Positions 8,732 through 17,378 of a stretch of DNA of 64,000 nucleotides are shown here, in pieces. The stretch spans positions 62,001-126,000 of the forward strand of contig NZ_LNIZ01000004.1 of the NCBI RefSeq assembly GCF_001469025.1, given 5' to 3'. A program made the translations under genes and the position numbers. The number at the start of each line of letters is the position of its first letter. The first letter of the stretch is position 1. Source of the DNA: Trueperella bernardiae (lineage in GTDB: Bacteria; Actinomycetota; Actinomycetes; Actinomycetales; Actinomycetaceae). The notes below the pieces were generated by a model that saw only the letters and a program-made list of their open reading frames with translations, had not been told where the DNA came from and did not search any database.

Positions 8732-8902
8732 CTAGCGGGTTTCGCGGTGTGTGGTCGACGCATTGCACCTGGGGCAGTACTTCTTCATCTCCAGGCGATC
8801 CGGCGTGTTACGACGGTTCTTCTTCGTAATGTAGTTACGCTCCTTGCAAACCTCGCATGCGAGGGTGATCTTGGGGCGAACGTCTGCAGACTTACTAGCC
8901 AC
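8732..8902 (-). CDS. rpmG: 50S ribosomal protein L33, zinc-ribbon form
   Basis: This short gene encodes the 56-residue large-subunit protein L33. The translation starts at a GTG and reads [18 protein letters not shown] onward. It carries two CxxC pairs (CEVC and CPRC), which identify the zinc-binding (C+) form rather than a zinc-independent paralogue. It ends [19 protein letters not shown] ribosome binding site precedes the start. It lies downstream of tRNA-Met and tRNA-Thr on the same strand, the actinobacterial arrangement, and is closed by a good terminator. Confidence 0.95.
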   Translation of the reverse strand: MASKSADVRPKITLACEVCKERNYITKKNRRNTPDRLEMKKYCPRCNASTTHRETR

Positions 8903-8975
8903 TATTTTTCCTCACGTTCGGCTTGTGAAGCGGGTGCTTCGTCGTTCTACGATACGGCGGTCGCCATACCGGTCG

Positions 8976-9049
8976 TAGCGAGGGCGGGGTTTGAACCCGC
9001 GACCTCACGATTATGAGTCGTGCGCTCTGACCAACTGAGCTACCTCGCC
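8976..9049 (-). tRNA. tRNA-Met (anticodon CAT, elongator-like)
   Basis: A 74-base cloverleaf has acceptor GGCGAGG/CCTCGCT, a D-arm with AGCTCAGTTGGTCAGAGC, the anticodon loop CTCATAA, and T-arm GCGGGTTCAAACCCCGC. The discriminator is A. The first pair is G-U. It is the third tRNA of the Tyr-Thr-Met series leading into rpmG. Confidence 0.93.
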
Positions 9050-9079
9050 TCGTCCATCCCCGCGAACGGGAATGAATGG

Positions 9080-9152
9080 AGCCCCGAAAGGGAATCGAAC
9101 CCTTGACCTTCTCCTTACCATGGAGACGCTCTGCCGACTGAGCTATCGGGGC
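9080..9152 (-). tRNA. tRNA-Thr (anticodon GGT)
   Basis: A 73-base cloverleaf has a perfect acceptor stem GCCCCGA/TCGGGGC, anticodon stem TCTCC/GGAGA enclosing loop ATGGTAA with GGT, and T-arm AAGGGTTCGATTCCCTT. The discriminator is T. Confidence 0.94.
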
Positions 9153-9237
9153 AACCTTGGAAAGCCTACCAATCGAATGGAATGCATTCCAACTTCGCGG
9201 ACGTGGCGCTTGCCATAACCGCTGTTCTTTCGAACTG

Positions 9238-9318
9238 TGGCGGGTGAGGGATTCGAACCCCCGTAGCTTTCGCGTCTGATTTACAGTCAGATACCATTGG
9301 CCGCTCGGTCAACCCGCC
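9238..9318 (-). tRNA. tRNA-Tyr (anticodon GTA)
   Basis: An 81-base class II tRNA with a long variable arm. The acceptor stem is GGCGGGT/ACCCGCC, the anticodon loop is CTGTAAA with GTA, the variable arm is around GCGAAAGC, and the T-loop is TTCGAAT. The discriminator is A. It is the first gene of the tRNA-rpmG unit. Confidence 0.95.
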
Positions 9319-9350
9319 GTCGCGTACTCCCGAAGAAGTGCACGGCAAAG

Positions 9351-9381
9351 ACATTAGCAGTTCTCCCCCGCGTACTGTCAA
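9351..9381 (-). promoter_or_regulatory. Promoter of the tRNA-Tyr/Thr/Met-rpmG unit
   Basis: Minus strand: a consensus TTGACA (9376-9381) and TAATGT (9351-9356) are separated by 19 bases. The predicted start is about 25 bases before tRNA-Tyr. Confidence 0.6.
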
Positions 9382-9472
9382 ACCAGAACCCCCGCGCGGA
9401 CTGCCGTCATGGTCACACTTGCCTAAGCTAGAGTGAGTGGGTAGTTCACACCGTTCAAGTTCAGGAGGAACC

Positions 9473-9967
9473 GTGGCCAACTCTTCGTTCGACGTCGTCA
9501 GCCGCTACGACACCCAGGAGGTCGACAACGCCGTCAACCAGACCGCCAAGGAGATCAGCCAGCGTTACGATTTTCGCAACGTCGACGCCGACATCACGCT
9601 CAAGGGCGAGACCATTACCCTGACCGCCAACACCGCCGAGCGCGTACTCGCCATCCTCGACGTGCTCCAGACCAAGCTCATCCGCCGCGGACTGTTGCTC
9701 AAGCAAGTGGACTTCGGCGACGGCGAGCCCCGGCTTTCCGGCAAGCTCTTCCACCTGTCGGGCTCGCTCAAGGAGGGCATCAGCCAGGAGAACGCGAAGA
9801 AGATCACGAAGCTGATCCGCGACGAGGGCCCCAAGTCCGTCAAGGCCCAGATTCAGGGTGACGAGGTGCGCTGCACCTCCAAGTCGCGCGACGACCTGCA
9901 GGCCACGATCGCTCTGCTCAAGGGAGCCTCGTTCGACGTCGCCCTCCAGTTCGTCAACTTCCGCTAG
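9473..9967 (+). CDS. YajQ family (UPF0234) nucleotide-binding protein
   Basis: The 164-residue product belongs to the YajQ/UPF0234 family, whose members bind nucleotides; some bind cyclic-di-GMP, and the role in actinobacteria is not established. It begins [20 protein letters not shown] and has the two ferredoxin-like halves expected, with [10 protein letters not shown] near residue 25, [13 protein letters not shown] in the middle and a C-terminal [10 protein letters not shown]. The GTG at 9473 follows AGGAGG at five-base spacing, so the longer upstream ORF start is rejected. It stands alone between the tRNA unit and a convergent reductase gene. Confidence 0.93.
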   Translation: MANSSFDVVSRYDTQEVDNAVNQTAKEISQRYDFRNVDADITLKGETITLTANTAERVLAILDVLQTKLIRRGLLLKQVDFGDGEPRLSGKLFHLSGSLKEGISQENAKKITKLIRDEGPKSVKAQIQGDEVRCTSKSRDDLQATIALLKGASFDVALQFVNFR

Positions 9968-10000
9968 GCGCGGGCAGCGGCTCAGGGTCGTCTAACAGGG

Positions 10001-11386
10001 CTAGTACAGCTTGCCGTCGTGCTCCTCGCCGCGGGAGACGGCGGTCATGGTCTCGCGCTCGACCACCTTCAGCCGCGCACGCCCCCGCTCCGCGCCGAGC
10101 GCCATCTCGTACTCGTTGAGCAGCTCCCAGCCGCGCCACGTGGTGTAGCGAACGCCCCGCTCGTCGAGCACCTTGCTGGTTTCCTCCCAGCCGAGCGCAT
10201 CGGTGGTGGCGTGAAGCTTGCCGGCCTCGTAGTCCTCCACGAGGTGCCCGATGGTCTCCTGGGCGTCCGACTTGGTGGAGCCGATGAGACCGACGGGCCC
10301 GCGCTTGATCCAGCCGGTGGCGTACATGCCGGGGACTACCTCGCCGTCGGTAGTGATGACGCGGCCCTGGACGTTGGGGACAATCCCCCGGCCGGCGTCG
10401 TAGGGCGCCCCCGGGATCTCGGAAGAGAAGTAACCCACCGCGCGGTAGACGGCCTGGACGGGGTAGTCGATGAATTCGCCGGTACCCTTAACCGAGGCGT
10501 CGCCCTGGAGGGCGGTGCGCTCCATGCGGATGCCCTCCACGTGCTCGTCGCCAAGGATCTCGGCCGGCTGCTGGAGCATATGAATGTGGATGCGACGCGA
10601 CGCCGTCAGGTCCTCCGGCTCCTGGAAGACCCACTCGGTGAGCTGCTCGACCACCTGGCGGGTCATCTTCGACTCTTCCATCGCCTTCTCCGAGCCGGCG
10701 TCGTAGTCGAAGTCCTCAGGGTAGACGATGATGTCGACGTCGGGAACCTGGCCCAGCTCGCGCAGCTCCATCGGGGTAAACTTCACCTGGGCGGGGCCGC
10801 GGCGGCCGAAGATGTGGATGTCCGTGACGGGCGAGCGGCGCAGGCCTTCTTCCACGTTGCCGGGGATTTCAGTGACCATGAGGTCGTCGGGGTGCTTGGC
10901 GAGGATGCGGGCCACGTCGAGCGCCACGTTACCTACGCCCAGCACGGCGATCTCCTTGGCCTCGAGCGGCCACGTGCGCGGGTAGTCTGGGTGACCGTCG
11001 TACCAGTAGACGAAGTTCGCCGCGCCGTAGACCTCCGGCAGGTTCGAGCCGGGGATGTTGAACGGGCGATCCTGGTCAGCACCCGTGGCGATGATGACCG
11101 CGTCATAGTGCTCGTGCAGCTCGTGGAACGTGATATCCCGGCCGATCTCTACGTTGCCCACCAGGCGAATGTCGCCACGCTGGAGCACGTTGTACAGGGC
11201 GTTGATGATCGCCTTGATGCGCGGGTGATCGGGGGCCACTCCGTAGCGCACCAACCCGTACGGCGCCGGGAGCTTCTCATACAGGTCGATCTTGACCTCC
11301 ACGCCAGACTTGGACAGGATGTCCGAGGCGTAAATTCCGGCCGGGCCGGCCCCAATGACTGCTACGTGAAGTGGACGATCGGCCAC
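10001..11386 (-). CDS. fprA: FprA-like NADPH:ferredoxin reductase
   Basis: This flavoprotein moves electrons between NADPH and ferredoxin or other redox partners in the cytoplasm. The 461-residue sequence is close to the length of mycobacterial FprA (adrenodoxin-reductase type). It has an N-terminal FAD Rossmann motif AVIGAGPAGIYAS, the LPAPYGLVRYGVAPDHP segment, the NADP-binding IAVLGVGNVALDVARIL near residue 145, the conserved GRRGPAQVKFTPMELREL, and the C-terminal GWIKRGPVGLIGSTKSDA. The GTG at 11386 is chosen for its GGGGAAAG ribosome binding site and conserved N-terminus. It may be monocistronic. Confidence 0.9.
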   Translation of the reverse strand: MADRPLHVAVIGAGPAGIYASDILSKSGVEVKIDLYEKLPAPYGLVRYGVAPDHPRIKAIINALYNVLQRGDIRLVGNVEIGRDITFHELHEHYDAVIIATGADQDRPFNIPGSNLPEVYGAANFVYWYDGHPDYPRTWPLEAKEIAVLGVGNVALDVARILAKHPDDLMVTEIPGNVEEGLRRSPVTDIHIFGRRGPAQVKFTPMELRELGQVPDVDIIVYPEDFDYDAGSEKAMEESKMTRQVVEQLTEWVFQEPEDLTASRRIHIHMLQQPAEILGDEHVEGIRMERTALQGDASVKGTGEFIDYPVQAVYRAVGYFSSEIPGAPYDAGRGIVPNVQGRVITTDGEVVPGMYATGWIKRGPVGLIGSTKSDAQETIGHLVEDYEAGKLHATTDALGWEETSKVLDERGVRYTTWRGWELLNEYEMALGAERGRARLKVVERETMTAVSRGEEHDGKLY

Positions 11387-11466
11387 ACTTTCCCCTTTAT
11401 CGACTCTGGCGCCGGGCATCCCGGCCTAAACGCCCTCCATCCTAATTGTTCGCCCGCGCAACTTCC

Positions 11467-11508
11467 TAGATTAAGAAAGGGGCGGGTGACGTAATCGTCA
11501 CCCGCCCC
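11467..11508 (-). terminator. Terminator of hpf
   Basis: A perfect 13-bp stem GGGGCGGGTGACG/CGTCACCCGCCCC (11479-11491 and 11496-11508) has a 4-base loop. On the minus strand it is followed by TTTCTTAATCT. It lies 26 bases after the hpf stop. Confidence 0.75.
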
Positions 11509-11534
11509 CGGGTTTCCTGGGCGCCAGGCCCGCC

Positions 11535-12191
11535 TTACTCGTCGGCCGCCGGGCCGTACTCGCCCGTGGTGGCGTTCAGCCTGATCACGCCGTACGTCCA
11601 CCCGCGGCGGCGGTAGGCCGCGCAGGGCTGCTTCGTCTCTTCGTCAATGAAGAGGTAGAAGGGGTGGCCCACCAGCTCCATCTCATCGATGGCCTGCTCC
11701 ACCGACATCGGCTTGGCCTCGTACAGCTTCTGGCGCACGATCGCCGGCGAATCGCCAAGCTGGCTCTCCACCGCTTCGCCCACCGAGCTGGGGAGCGTGG
11801 GCTCTGCCGCCTCATCCGGCGCGGGCTTGGCCAGTAGCTCATCGACCGGCAGATCCTGGACCACTTCGTCCCGACGCTCGCCCTTGCGGCGGTTCTTCTT
11901 CTTTTCGTGGCGGCGGCGCAGGCGCTCGAAGAGCTTCTGCGCGGCCAAGTCAAGTGCTCCGAAACGGTCGGATGCTGAGGCTTCCGCGCGGACCACCGGT
12001 CCCTTATCCCGAACGGTGATTTCAATCCGCTCGGATGTCTCCACCTGGGACGGATTTGATTCGTGCGTGACTTCCACTTCAACGCGCTGCGCATACGGAG
12101 CGTACTGCTCGATCTTGGCGAGCTTGTCCTCCACGTGCGACCGGAACCTACCCTGAACCTCGGTGTTCCTACCGGTGACGACGATTTCCAT
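11535..12191 (-). CDS. hpf: Ribosome hibernation promoting factor, long form
   Basis: Long HPF binds the 30S decoding site and pairs ribosomes into inactive 100S dimers in stationary phase or stress. The 218-residue protein has the S30AE/YfiA domain at residues 1-105 (MEIVVTGRNTEVQ, then the basic RRRHEKKKNRRKGER linker). The C-terminal dimerisation domain follows after residue 155 (KPMSVEQAIDEMELVGHPFYLF, then GWTYGVIRLN). The ATG at 12191 follows AGGAGG. A TATAAT promoter lies about 120 bases upstream, so it can be expressed apart from the upstream comF-like gene. A clear terminator follows. Confidence 0.94.
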   Translation of the reverse strand: MEIVVTGRNTEVQGRFRSHVEDKLAKIEQYAPYAQRVEVEVTHESNPSQVETSERIEITVRDKGPVVRAEASASDRFGALDLAAQKLFERLRRRHEKKKNRRKGERRDEVVQDLPVDELLAKPAPDEAAEPTLPSSVGEAVESQLGDSPAIVRQKLYEAKPMSVEQAIDEMELVGHPFYLFIDEETKQPCAAYRRRGWTYGVIRLNATTGEYGPAADE

Positions 12192-12315
12192 GATGACCTC
12201 CTTGGCCGTTTTCGAAAGTGGGAATGACCCAAAAACTATGCCTGCCTCTGCAAGCGACTGCCTCGCCTCCTTCCGTGGTATTTCGCCTGTTCACGTAAAG
12301 ATTTTGGATGTTGTT

Positions 12316-12345
12316 ATTATACGGCCCGGAAGGGCTCAGTGTGAC
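12316..12345 (-). promoter_or_regulatory. Promoter of hpf overlapping the comF-like stop codon
   Basis: Minus strand: a perfect TATAAT (12316-12321) with GTCACA (12340-12345) 18 bases upstream. The -10 box overlaps the TAA stop of the comF-like gene. The expected 5' leader is about 118 bases. Confidence 0.55.
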
Positions 12346-13093
12346 CTCTTACACGAAACTCCCGGGGATCTTTCGCCGCCGCGAGCACGAAAGCGCCACG
12401 TACCGTGCCTCCGCGCGATTTCACCGCGCGCGAAGCCTCCGCCAGGGTCGCCCCGGTTGTCACGACGTCGTCCACCACGATCACGTCCGCGCCCTCCAGG
12501 CCCACCGGCAGGGCCGTGATTCCCCGGGCCTTCTTTCCGCGTGCCTGCAGGTTGGCGCGTTGCCTGCCCATTCGCCCGACGGCGTCCGCCACCGTACCGC
12601 CGAGCCGCTCCAGCCGGCTGCCGGCCCGGCCCAGCCCACCGGGAAGCCCTCCCGCCCGCTGGCGCCGCAGCACGATGCCCACCTCGGCACCGTACATCTC
12701 AGCCACCGCCTGCGCGATCACACCGGCCACGAACCGGCCCTGCCGGGCGCGCTTCGGCGCGGAGGGCGCGGGCACCACGAGCGTGGCCGCGAGCTCGGGA
12801 GGCGGGTGGGCGCCGATGACCTCGGCGAAGGCGCGGTCCATCCGGCGGTCAGCCATGTTCTTCCAGGCCACCACGGCGCTTGCCGCCGGGCCCGTGTAGC
12901 TCGCGAGCGCGAACACCGGAAACTCGGCGCGCTCCTCGCCCGCCACGCCGACGTAGGGCAGGTGCTCGCTCACGTCCTCCCACCCGGAAAACTCCGCACC
13001 GCAGCTCGCGCACAGGTCTTCGTCCCATGCCCCGCACCCGGCGCACCAGCGCGGGTAAAACAGGTCGAGGAGGGCGTTCCATTGGTCGTTCAT
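12317..13093 (-). CDS. ComF-family phosphoribosyltransferase-like protein
   Basis: ComF proteins combine a zinc finger with a phosphoribosyltransferase domain. Some are needed for DNA uptake, but in actinobacteria the role is unproven. The 258-residue product starts MNDQWNALLDLFYPRWC, with a four-cysteine finger CAGCGAWDEDLCASCG around residues 17-32. It ends with the PRPP-binding loop VIVVDDVVTTGATL near residue 205. The start at 13093 is preferred; an ATG two codons earlier and a longer ORF also exist. It lies 102 bases after lpqB on the same strand and just before hpf, an order shared with other actinobacteria. Confidence 0.87.
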   Translation of the reverse strand: MNDQWNALLDLFYPRWCAGCGAWDEDLCASCGAEFSGWEDVSEHLPYVGVAGEERAEFPVFALASYTGPAASAVVAWKNMADRRMDRAFAEVIGAHPPPELAATLVVPAPSAPKRARQGRFVAGVIAQAVAEMYGAEVGIVLRRQRAGGLPGGLGRAGSRLERLGGTVADAVGRMGRQRANLQARGKKARGITALPVGLEGADVIVVDDVVTTGATLAEASRAVKSRGGTVRGAFVLAAAKDPREFRVRGHTEPFRAV

Positions 13094-13195
13094 CCACATG
13101 CCCTCATGGTGTCTCAGCGCCCCCGCCCGCAAAGGCCGATAACGAGCAAATGTGGACAGCCGCCCCGCGAACCTACCTGTGGAAAGCCTCGCGCG

Positions 13196-14863
13196 TCAGC
13201 CCGGCAACGCCGGCGCGGTCACGCCGTCGGCGATGAGGCGCCAGCCCGCACCGTCGTAGGAGAAAAGCCGGTTGGAATTGTCCTGGATAATGATCGTGTC
13301 GAGGCCGCGCCCGGCTGTAAGGTCCACAACCCCGTCGACCGCCGCAAGCGACGTCGTCGGCGTGCCGATGCCAACCACATGGATCGAGCTGGTGGACGAC
13401 GTCGACTGCCGGCCCACCACCGCGAGCCGCACGTCACTCACCCAGGCCACGTCTGTGACGTCCGCGAGCGACTGCCCGAAGCGCAGCGGCGCGCCAATCT
13501 CCGTGGGCGCACCACCCGAATCACGCAGGATCGACACGGCGTTCATCTGGACCTCGCCCTTTTGGTCGGTGACGATCGCCATCCGCGATCCTTCGCGCGA
13601 AACCGCGAGGCTACGCACGTTCAACCCCTGCAGGTAGGGAAGCGGGAGCCGCTTCGTCTCGCCCGAGGCGAGGTTGACCGCGATCAGCTCCCCGTTCGAG
13701 GCCGCCTCGGCCGACCACACCCAGCCGCGCGCATCGATCGAGGGGGCCACCAGCTTCGTGCCGCGCGCAAGCAGGGTGGGCGCACTGCCGTCGAAGCGGA
13801 CTTCGTATAGACCCGTGCCGTCGTTGCCGAGGGCGGCTCCCCTGCTGACAGGTTCGGTGTAGGACGTGGCGAGGTGGGTCAGGCCCAGTCCCCCGCCGTC
13901 GCCAAGCACGCTGACCTCACCACCGCTGATGGTGGCCGGCGCCCCATCCGCGAGGGCGGCGAGCGTGTAGCTCGCGTACTGATAGGCGCTGAGGTCGATC
14001 TTCGAGGGGAACTCGAGTTCGGCACCCTCGGAACTGAGCTTGACCTCCTGGATGCCAGGCAGGTTGAGCAACGTCTTGGAGATTTGGGCTTCCATCGCCA
14101 TCATGTCAGACGCCGTCATCGAGGCCACCTCGGAGCTGAGGTCCACCTGCGCCACGCCGTCGGTCACGCGCACGCCCCTTTGCGTCAGGCGTGCCTCGGA
14201 CGGGATGGCCGAGTGCGCGGCGGGCGACAGCCACGACGACGGCCCGGCCAACACCGCCTGGACCGCGCTCGTGGCCTGCGACGTCGTCAAATACCAGCGC
14301 ACCTCCGGCACGAGCGAGCTGCGGTCGGAGTTGAGGAAGTAAATGGTGGTCTCGCTGTAGAGCGAGGTGAAAATCGAGCTGGGCACCACCATGCCCTGGT
14401 CGAGCACGGCTATGCGCCACTCGCCGTTCGCATCCCGGGTGAGGGAAAACTCGGAATTGAGGATCGCGTCCGGCGTGGCCACGGTGTAGCGCCCGGCCTC
14501 GTCCAGGGTAGCCGACGCCGCCGCACTCACCCGGATCGCGCCCGTACGGGTGGAGGAAATCGAGGGGTTCTGGGCGTCTTGGTAGACCCGCACTTCGGTA
14601 GTCGGGTCCCAGCGGGCGGAGGCCTCGGGCGTGAGGAACTGGCGGGCCACCGTGAAATCGCCGGACAGTCCCGCCGCCGACGCGCGAAGGAAGTCCGTCA
14701 CCAGGGCCTCCGGTGTGGAACCCGGGGTGGGGCCCTGCGGATCGAGGACCACGCCGCCACCGGTGTTCGCCGGACGCTCCACCTCCTGCGGGGCGCCCGA
14801 GGTGGGCAGGCTGGCACATCCGGCGAGGACGAGGGTCACGAGGAGAATGAGCAGCTTCTTCAC
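13196..14863 (-). CDS. lpqB: Lipoprotein LpqB, partner of the MtrAB two-component system
   Basis: LpqB is a membrane-anchored lipoprotein that in mycobacteria interacts with the sensor MtrB and modulates its signalling. The 555-residue protein has a lipoprotein signal with lipobox LAGC at residues 13-16. A GerMN-like domain follows (around WYLTTSQATSAVQAVLAGPS and VRVTDGVAQVDLSSE), then a C-terminal beta-propeller-like LpqB domain (residues 320-555). It overlaps the mtrB stop by four bases (ATGA), showing translational coupling. The order mtrA-mtrB-lpqB is diagnostic. Confidence 0.95.
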   Translation of the reverse strand: MKKLLILLVTLVLAGCASLPTSGAPQEVERPANTGGGVVLDPQGPTPGSTPEALVTDFLRASAAGLSGDFTVARQFLTPEASARWDPTTEVRVYQDAQNPSISSTRTGAIRVSAAASATLDEAGRYTVATPDAILNSEFSLTRDANGEWRIAVLDQGMVVPSSIFTSLYSETTIYFLNSDRSSLVPEVRWYLTTSQATSAVQAVLAGPSSWLSPAAHSAIPSEARLTQRGVRVTDGVAQVDLSSEVASMTASDMMAMEAQISKTLLNLPGIQEVKLSSEGAELEFPSKIDLSAYQYASYTLAALADGAPATISGGEVSVLGDGGGLGLTHLATSYTEPVSRGAALGNDGTGLYEVRFDGSAPTLLARGTKLVAPSIDARGWVWSAEAASNGELIAVNLASGETKRLPLPYLQGLNVRSLAVSREGSRMAIVTDQKGEVQMNAVSILRDSGGAPTEIGAPLRFGQSLADVTDVAWVSDVRLAVVGRQSTSSTSSIHVVGIGTPTTSLAAVDGVVDLTAGRGLDTIIIQDNSNRLFSYDGAGWRLIADGVTAPALPG

Positions 14864-16566
14864 GATTCCTCCTGACTCTTCACGTCCAGGCGCAGTTCGA
14901 CCGCCGCGTCCGGGTCCTCTTCGACGACGACGTTGAACGGGCCACTCGCCGTCGGCTCGGCTACCTCCGGGGCTTCGGCGGGCAGGGGCTCAGGCACCTC
15001 GAGCGGGAGCGGCGGCACGAAGTCCTGGTGGGGTACCTTGGGCAAAGTAAAGAGGAAGGTGGAGCCCACGCCCAATTCGCCGGCCACCTCGATCGTACCG
15101 CCGTGGATCTGCGCGTCCTCGCGCGCGATTGTCAGCCCCAGGCCCGTGCCACCCGACTTGCGCACGCGCGAGGAATCCGCCCGCCAAAACCGGTCAAAGA
15201 CGTGGCTGATCTGCTCCGGCGACACCCCCACCCCGTGGTCCTGCACGCGCACCGCCACCGCCGTGTCGTTCGCTGCGACGACGACGTCGACAGGGTTGCC
15301 CTCCGCATGCTCGAGCGCGTTGACCAACAGGTTGCGGGCCACACGCCGCACGCGCCTGGGTTCGATCTCGGCTATCGTGTCGCCCATGGCCTCGTACGTG
15401 ACCGTGACCCCGTTCGATACGGCGAGCGGGTCGGCCGCCTCAATCTCGTCGGCCACGAGGGAGCCGACGTCGGCCGGCTCGGTGGCGAGGGTCATGCCGC
15501 CGGCGTCGTACCGGGAGATCTCCAGAAGGTCGGCGAGCGTGGCGTCGAGGTTGAGTAGCTGGTTGTACTGCAGCTCGGCCGCGCGCTTGAGGCCGGCCGG
15601 CAGGTCCTCGCGGTGGTCGTAGATGAGCTGGCCCGCCATGCGCACGGTGGTCACCGGTGATCGCAGTTCGTGGGAGACAGCCGAGACGAACTCCGTTTGC
15701 ACCTTGGAGATGCGCTCCATCTGGGTGAACTGGGTCTCGAGCGACTCAGCCATCTGGTTAAAGGACTCGGCCAGCTGCGCGATCTCGTCCGAGCCGCGCA
15801 CCTCCATCCGCGTGTCGAACTCGCCGTCGGCCAACAGCTGTGCCCCGCGCGACGCCGCCCGCACCGGGGTCAGCACCCAGCGCGTCACCGCCCAGCTCAC
15901 CACGCCGAGGATCGCGAGCAGGATCGCGATCGACAGCCACATCACCCGGATCGTGGTGCTAATCAACGACTGCTGGTTGCCCAGCGAATAGGCGGCATAC
16001 AGTTCGTAGCTACCCGAGCCGCGGATGTCGAGCGTCGTCCCCACCACGATGCCCGGGATCGTCTCACCATCCGACTGCAGGTTCACCGACTGCCAGCCGA
16101 TCTGTCCGCCCTCCGTGACGAGCTGGCGCAGGTCCGCCGACACGAGCGAGCGCACCTGTGTGGCCGAGGCCGTGGCCGGCTCAAAAATCTGAGTGGGTAA
16201 CGGCTCCTGATCCGGCGTGCGGATGAGCACCGCCCCCAGCAGGCCCCGGGACGGGTCATACATCGACGACACCAGCTGGTTCGCCACCTCCTGCGAACGG
16301 CCCGCAGTCGGTGCCGACGCCGTAAAGCGATCCTGGGCCAACTGCACGTCGGTGGAAAACTGCTCCACGTTCGTCGTGACCGCATTATCAAAAACAGAGG
16401 AGCGCACCTGGCTGGAAATCGCCAGGCCCATGATGACGATGCCGGCGATTCCAGCCAGCACGATGAGCGCCACCACACGCAAACTGAGCGAGGAATACCA
16501 GCGCTCGCGGATGGAATCGAGGCGCCGAACGGTGGCGGAAATGCGCTCGCGAGCTAGCGCGCTCAC
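14860..16566 (-). CDS. mtrB: Sensor histidine kinase MtrB
   Basis: MtrB phosphorylates the regulator MtrA in response to envelope or septal signals. The 568-residue protein has a first membrane helix near residues 28-50, an extracytoplasmic sensor region, and a second helix near 205-227. A HAMP domain follows (TPVRAASRGAQLLADGEF), then the H-box VSAVSHELRSPVTTV with phospho-accepting His about residue 299. The N box (ARNLLVNALEHA) and G boxes (DHGVGVSPEQ, GGTGLGLTIA) complete the kinase. The C-terminal 60 residues form a Pro/Glu/Ala-rich tail beyond the kinase domain. It overlaps mtrA upstream and lpqB downstream by four bases each. Confidence 0.95.
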   Translation of the reverse strand: MSALARERISATVRRLDSIRERWYSSLSLRVVALIVLAGIAGIVIMGLAISSQVRSSVFDNAVTTNVEQFSTDVQLAQDRFTASAPTAGRSQEVANQLVSSMYDPSRGLLGAVLIRTPDQEPLPTQIFEPATASATQVRSLVSADLRQLVTEGGQIGWQSVNLQSDGETIPGIVVGTTLDIRGSGSYELYAAYSLGNQQSLISTTIRVMWLSIAILLAILGVVSWAVTRWVLTPVRAASRGAQLLADGEFDTRMEVRGSDEIAQLAESFNQMAESLETQFTQMERISKVQTEFVSAVSHELRSPVTTVRMAGQLIYDHREDLPAGLKRAAELQYNQLLNLDATLADLLEISRYDAGGMTLATEPADVGSLVADEIEAADPLAVSNGVTVTYEAMGDTIAEIEPRRVRRVARNLLVNALEHAEGNPVDVVVAANDTAVAVRVQDHGVGVSPEQISHVFDRFWRADSSRVRKSGGTGLGLTIAREDAQIHGGTIEVAGELGVGSTFLFTLPKVPHQDFVPPLPLEVPEPLPAEAPEVAEPTASGPFNVVVEEDPDAAVELRLDVKSQEES

Positions 16567-17243
16567 CGGCTCGCGTTCCCGGCGCGGTAGCCCACGCCAC
16601 GAACGGTGAGCACAACCTCAGGGTTTTCCGGGTCCTTTTCGACCTTCGAGCGCAGGCGCTGGATATGGACGTTGACCAGGCGCGTATCGGAGGGATGGCG
16701 GTAGCCCCACACCTGTTCAAGCAGCTCTTCGCGGGTGAAGACCTGGAATGGCTTGCGGGCCAGCACCGACAGCAGGTCGAACTCCAGGGGCGTGAGGTGG
16801 AGCGGCTTGCCGTCGCGGCGGACCTCGTGAGCCTTGAGGTCAATTGCCAGATCGGCGATCTTCAGGGTCTCGGTTTCGGGCTCCTGGCGGCGCAGGCAGG
16901 CCTTGACGCGGGCAAGCAGCACGGAGTTTTCGAAGGGCTTGGTCACGTAGTCATCCGCGCCGGCCTCCAGGCCCGCGATGACGTCCACCGAGTCCGTCTT
17001 CGCGCTCATCATGATGATCGGCACGTCCGACTCATCACGCAGCGCGCGGGCCACCGACACGCCATCCATTCCCGGCAACATGACGTCCAGAAGAATGAGG
17101 TCCGGATGCTCCGCGCGGAAAAGGGGCAGGACCGAATCGCCGTGGGCGCACGCGGAGACGACATAGCCCTCGGTTTCCAGCAGAATTGCCACCATCTCCG
17201 AGATCGCGGGATCGTCATCAACCACTAGAATGCGCGTTGCCAT
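16563..17243 (-). CDS. mtrA: Response regulator MtrA
   Basis: MtrA is an OmpR-type DNA-binding regulator controlling cell division, replication and wall-hydrolase genes in actinobacteria. The 226-residue protein has a receiver domain with acidic pocket VVDDD (residues 7-11), phospho-acceptor D53 in LLDVMLPGMDG, the switch residues MMSAKTD and VTKPFE. A winged-helix domain follows with the recognition segment VWGYRHPSDTRLVNVHIQRLRSK. The ATG at 17243 has a purine-rich GAGGG upstream. The intergenic region to the divergent membrane-protein gene contains a 9-bp inverted repeat that may regulate either gene. Confidence 0.96.
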   Translation of the reverse strand: MATRILVVDDDPAISEMVAILLETEGYVVSACAHGDSVLPLFRAEHPDLILLDVMLPGMDGVSVARALRDESDVPIIMMSAKTDSVDVIAGLEAGADDYVTKPFENSVLLARVKACLRRQEPETETLKIADLAIDLKAHEVRRDGKPLHLTPLEFDLLSVLARKPFQVFTREELLEQVWGYRHPSDTRLVNVHIQRLRSKVEKDPENPEVVLTVRGVGYRAGNASR

Positions 17244-17288
17244 AGCCTCTACCCTCTGTTGGCGCTTTTGACGACATGATATCAGTTG

Positions 17289-17335
17289 CCTCCGACAACT
17301 CCCGGTATTGTGGGCCCCTTAAAAACTGTCGGAGG
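17289..17335. repeat. 9-bp inverted repeat between mtrA and the divergent membrane-protein gene
   Basis: CCTCCGACA (17289-17297) and TGTCGGAGG (17327-17335) are perfect complements separated by 29 bases. The left arm is also inside a smaller hairpin AGTTG-CCTCCGA-CAACT. The position between divergent starts suggests an operator or looping site, but it is not a known MtrA motif. Confidence 0.5.
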
Positions 17336-17378
17336 GATCGGGTAAATTGGTTCACGTATCGACACGAAAGGTTATCCG

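Noticed and set aside
10019-11494. 491-codon plus-strand open frame opposite the reductase
   Set aside because: It is antisense to the fprA gene, whose protein motifs are unmistakable. High G+C leaves the opposite frame open by chance.
12308-13810. 500-codon plus-strand open frame opposite comF-like and lpqB
   Set aside because: It has no recognisable domain, is Arg/His-rich, and crosses two real genes on the other strand.
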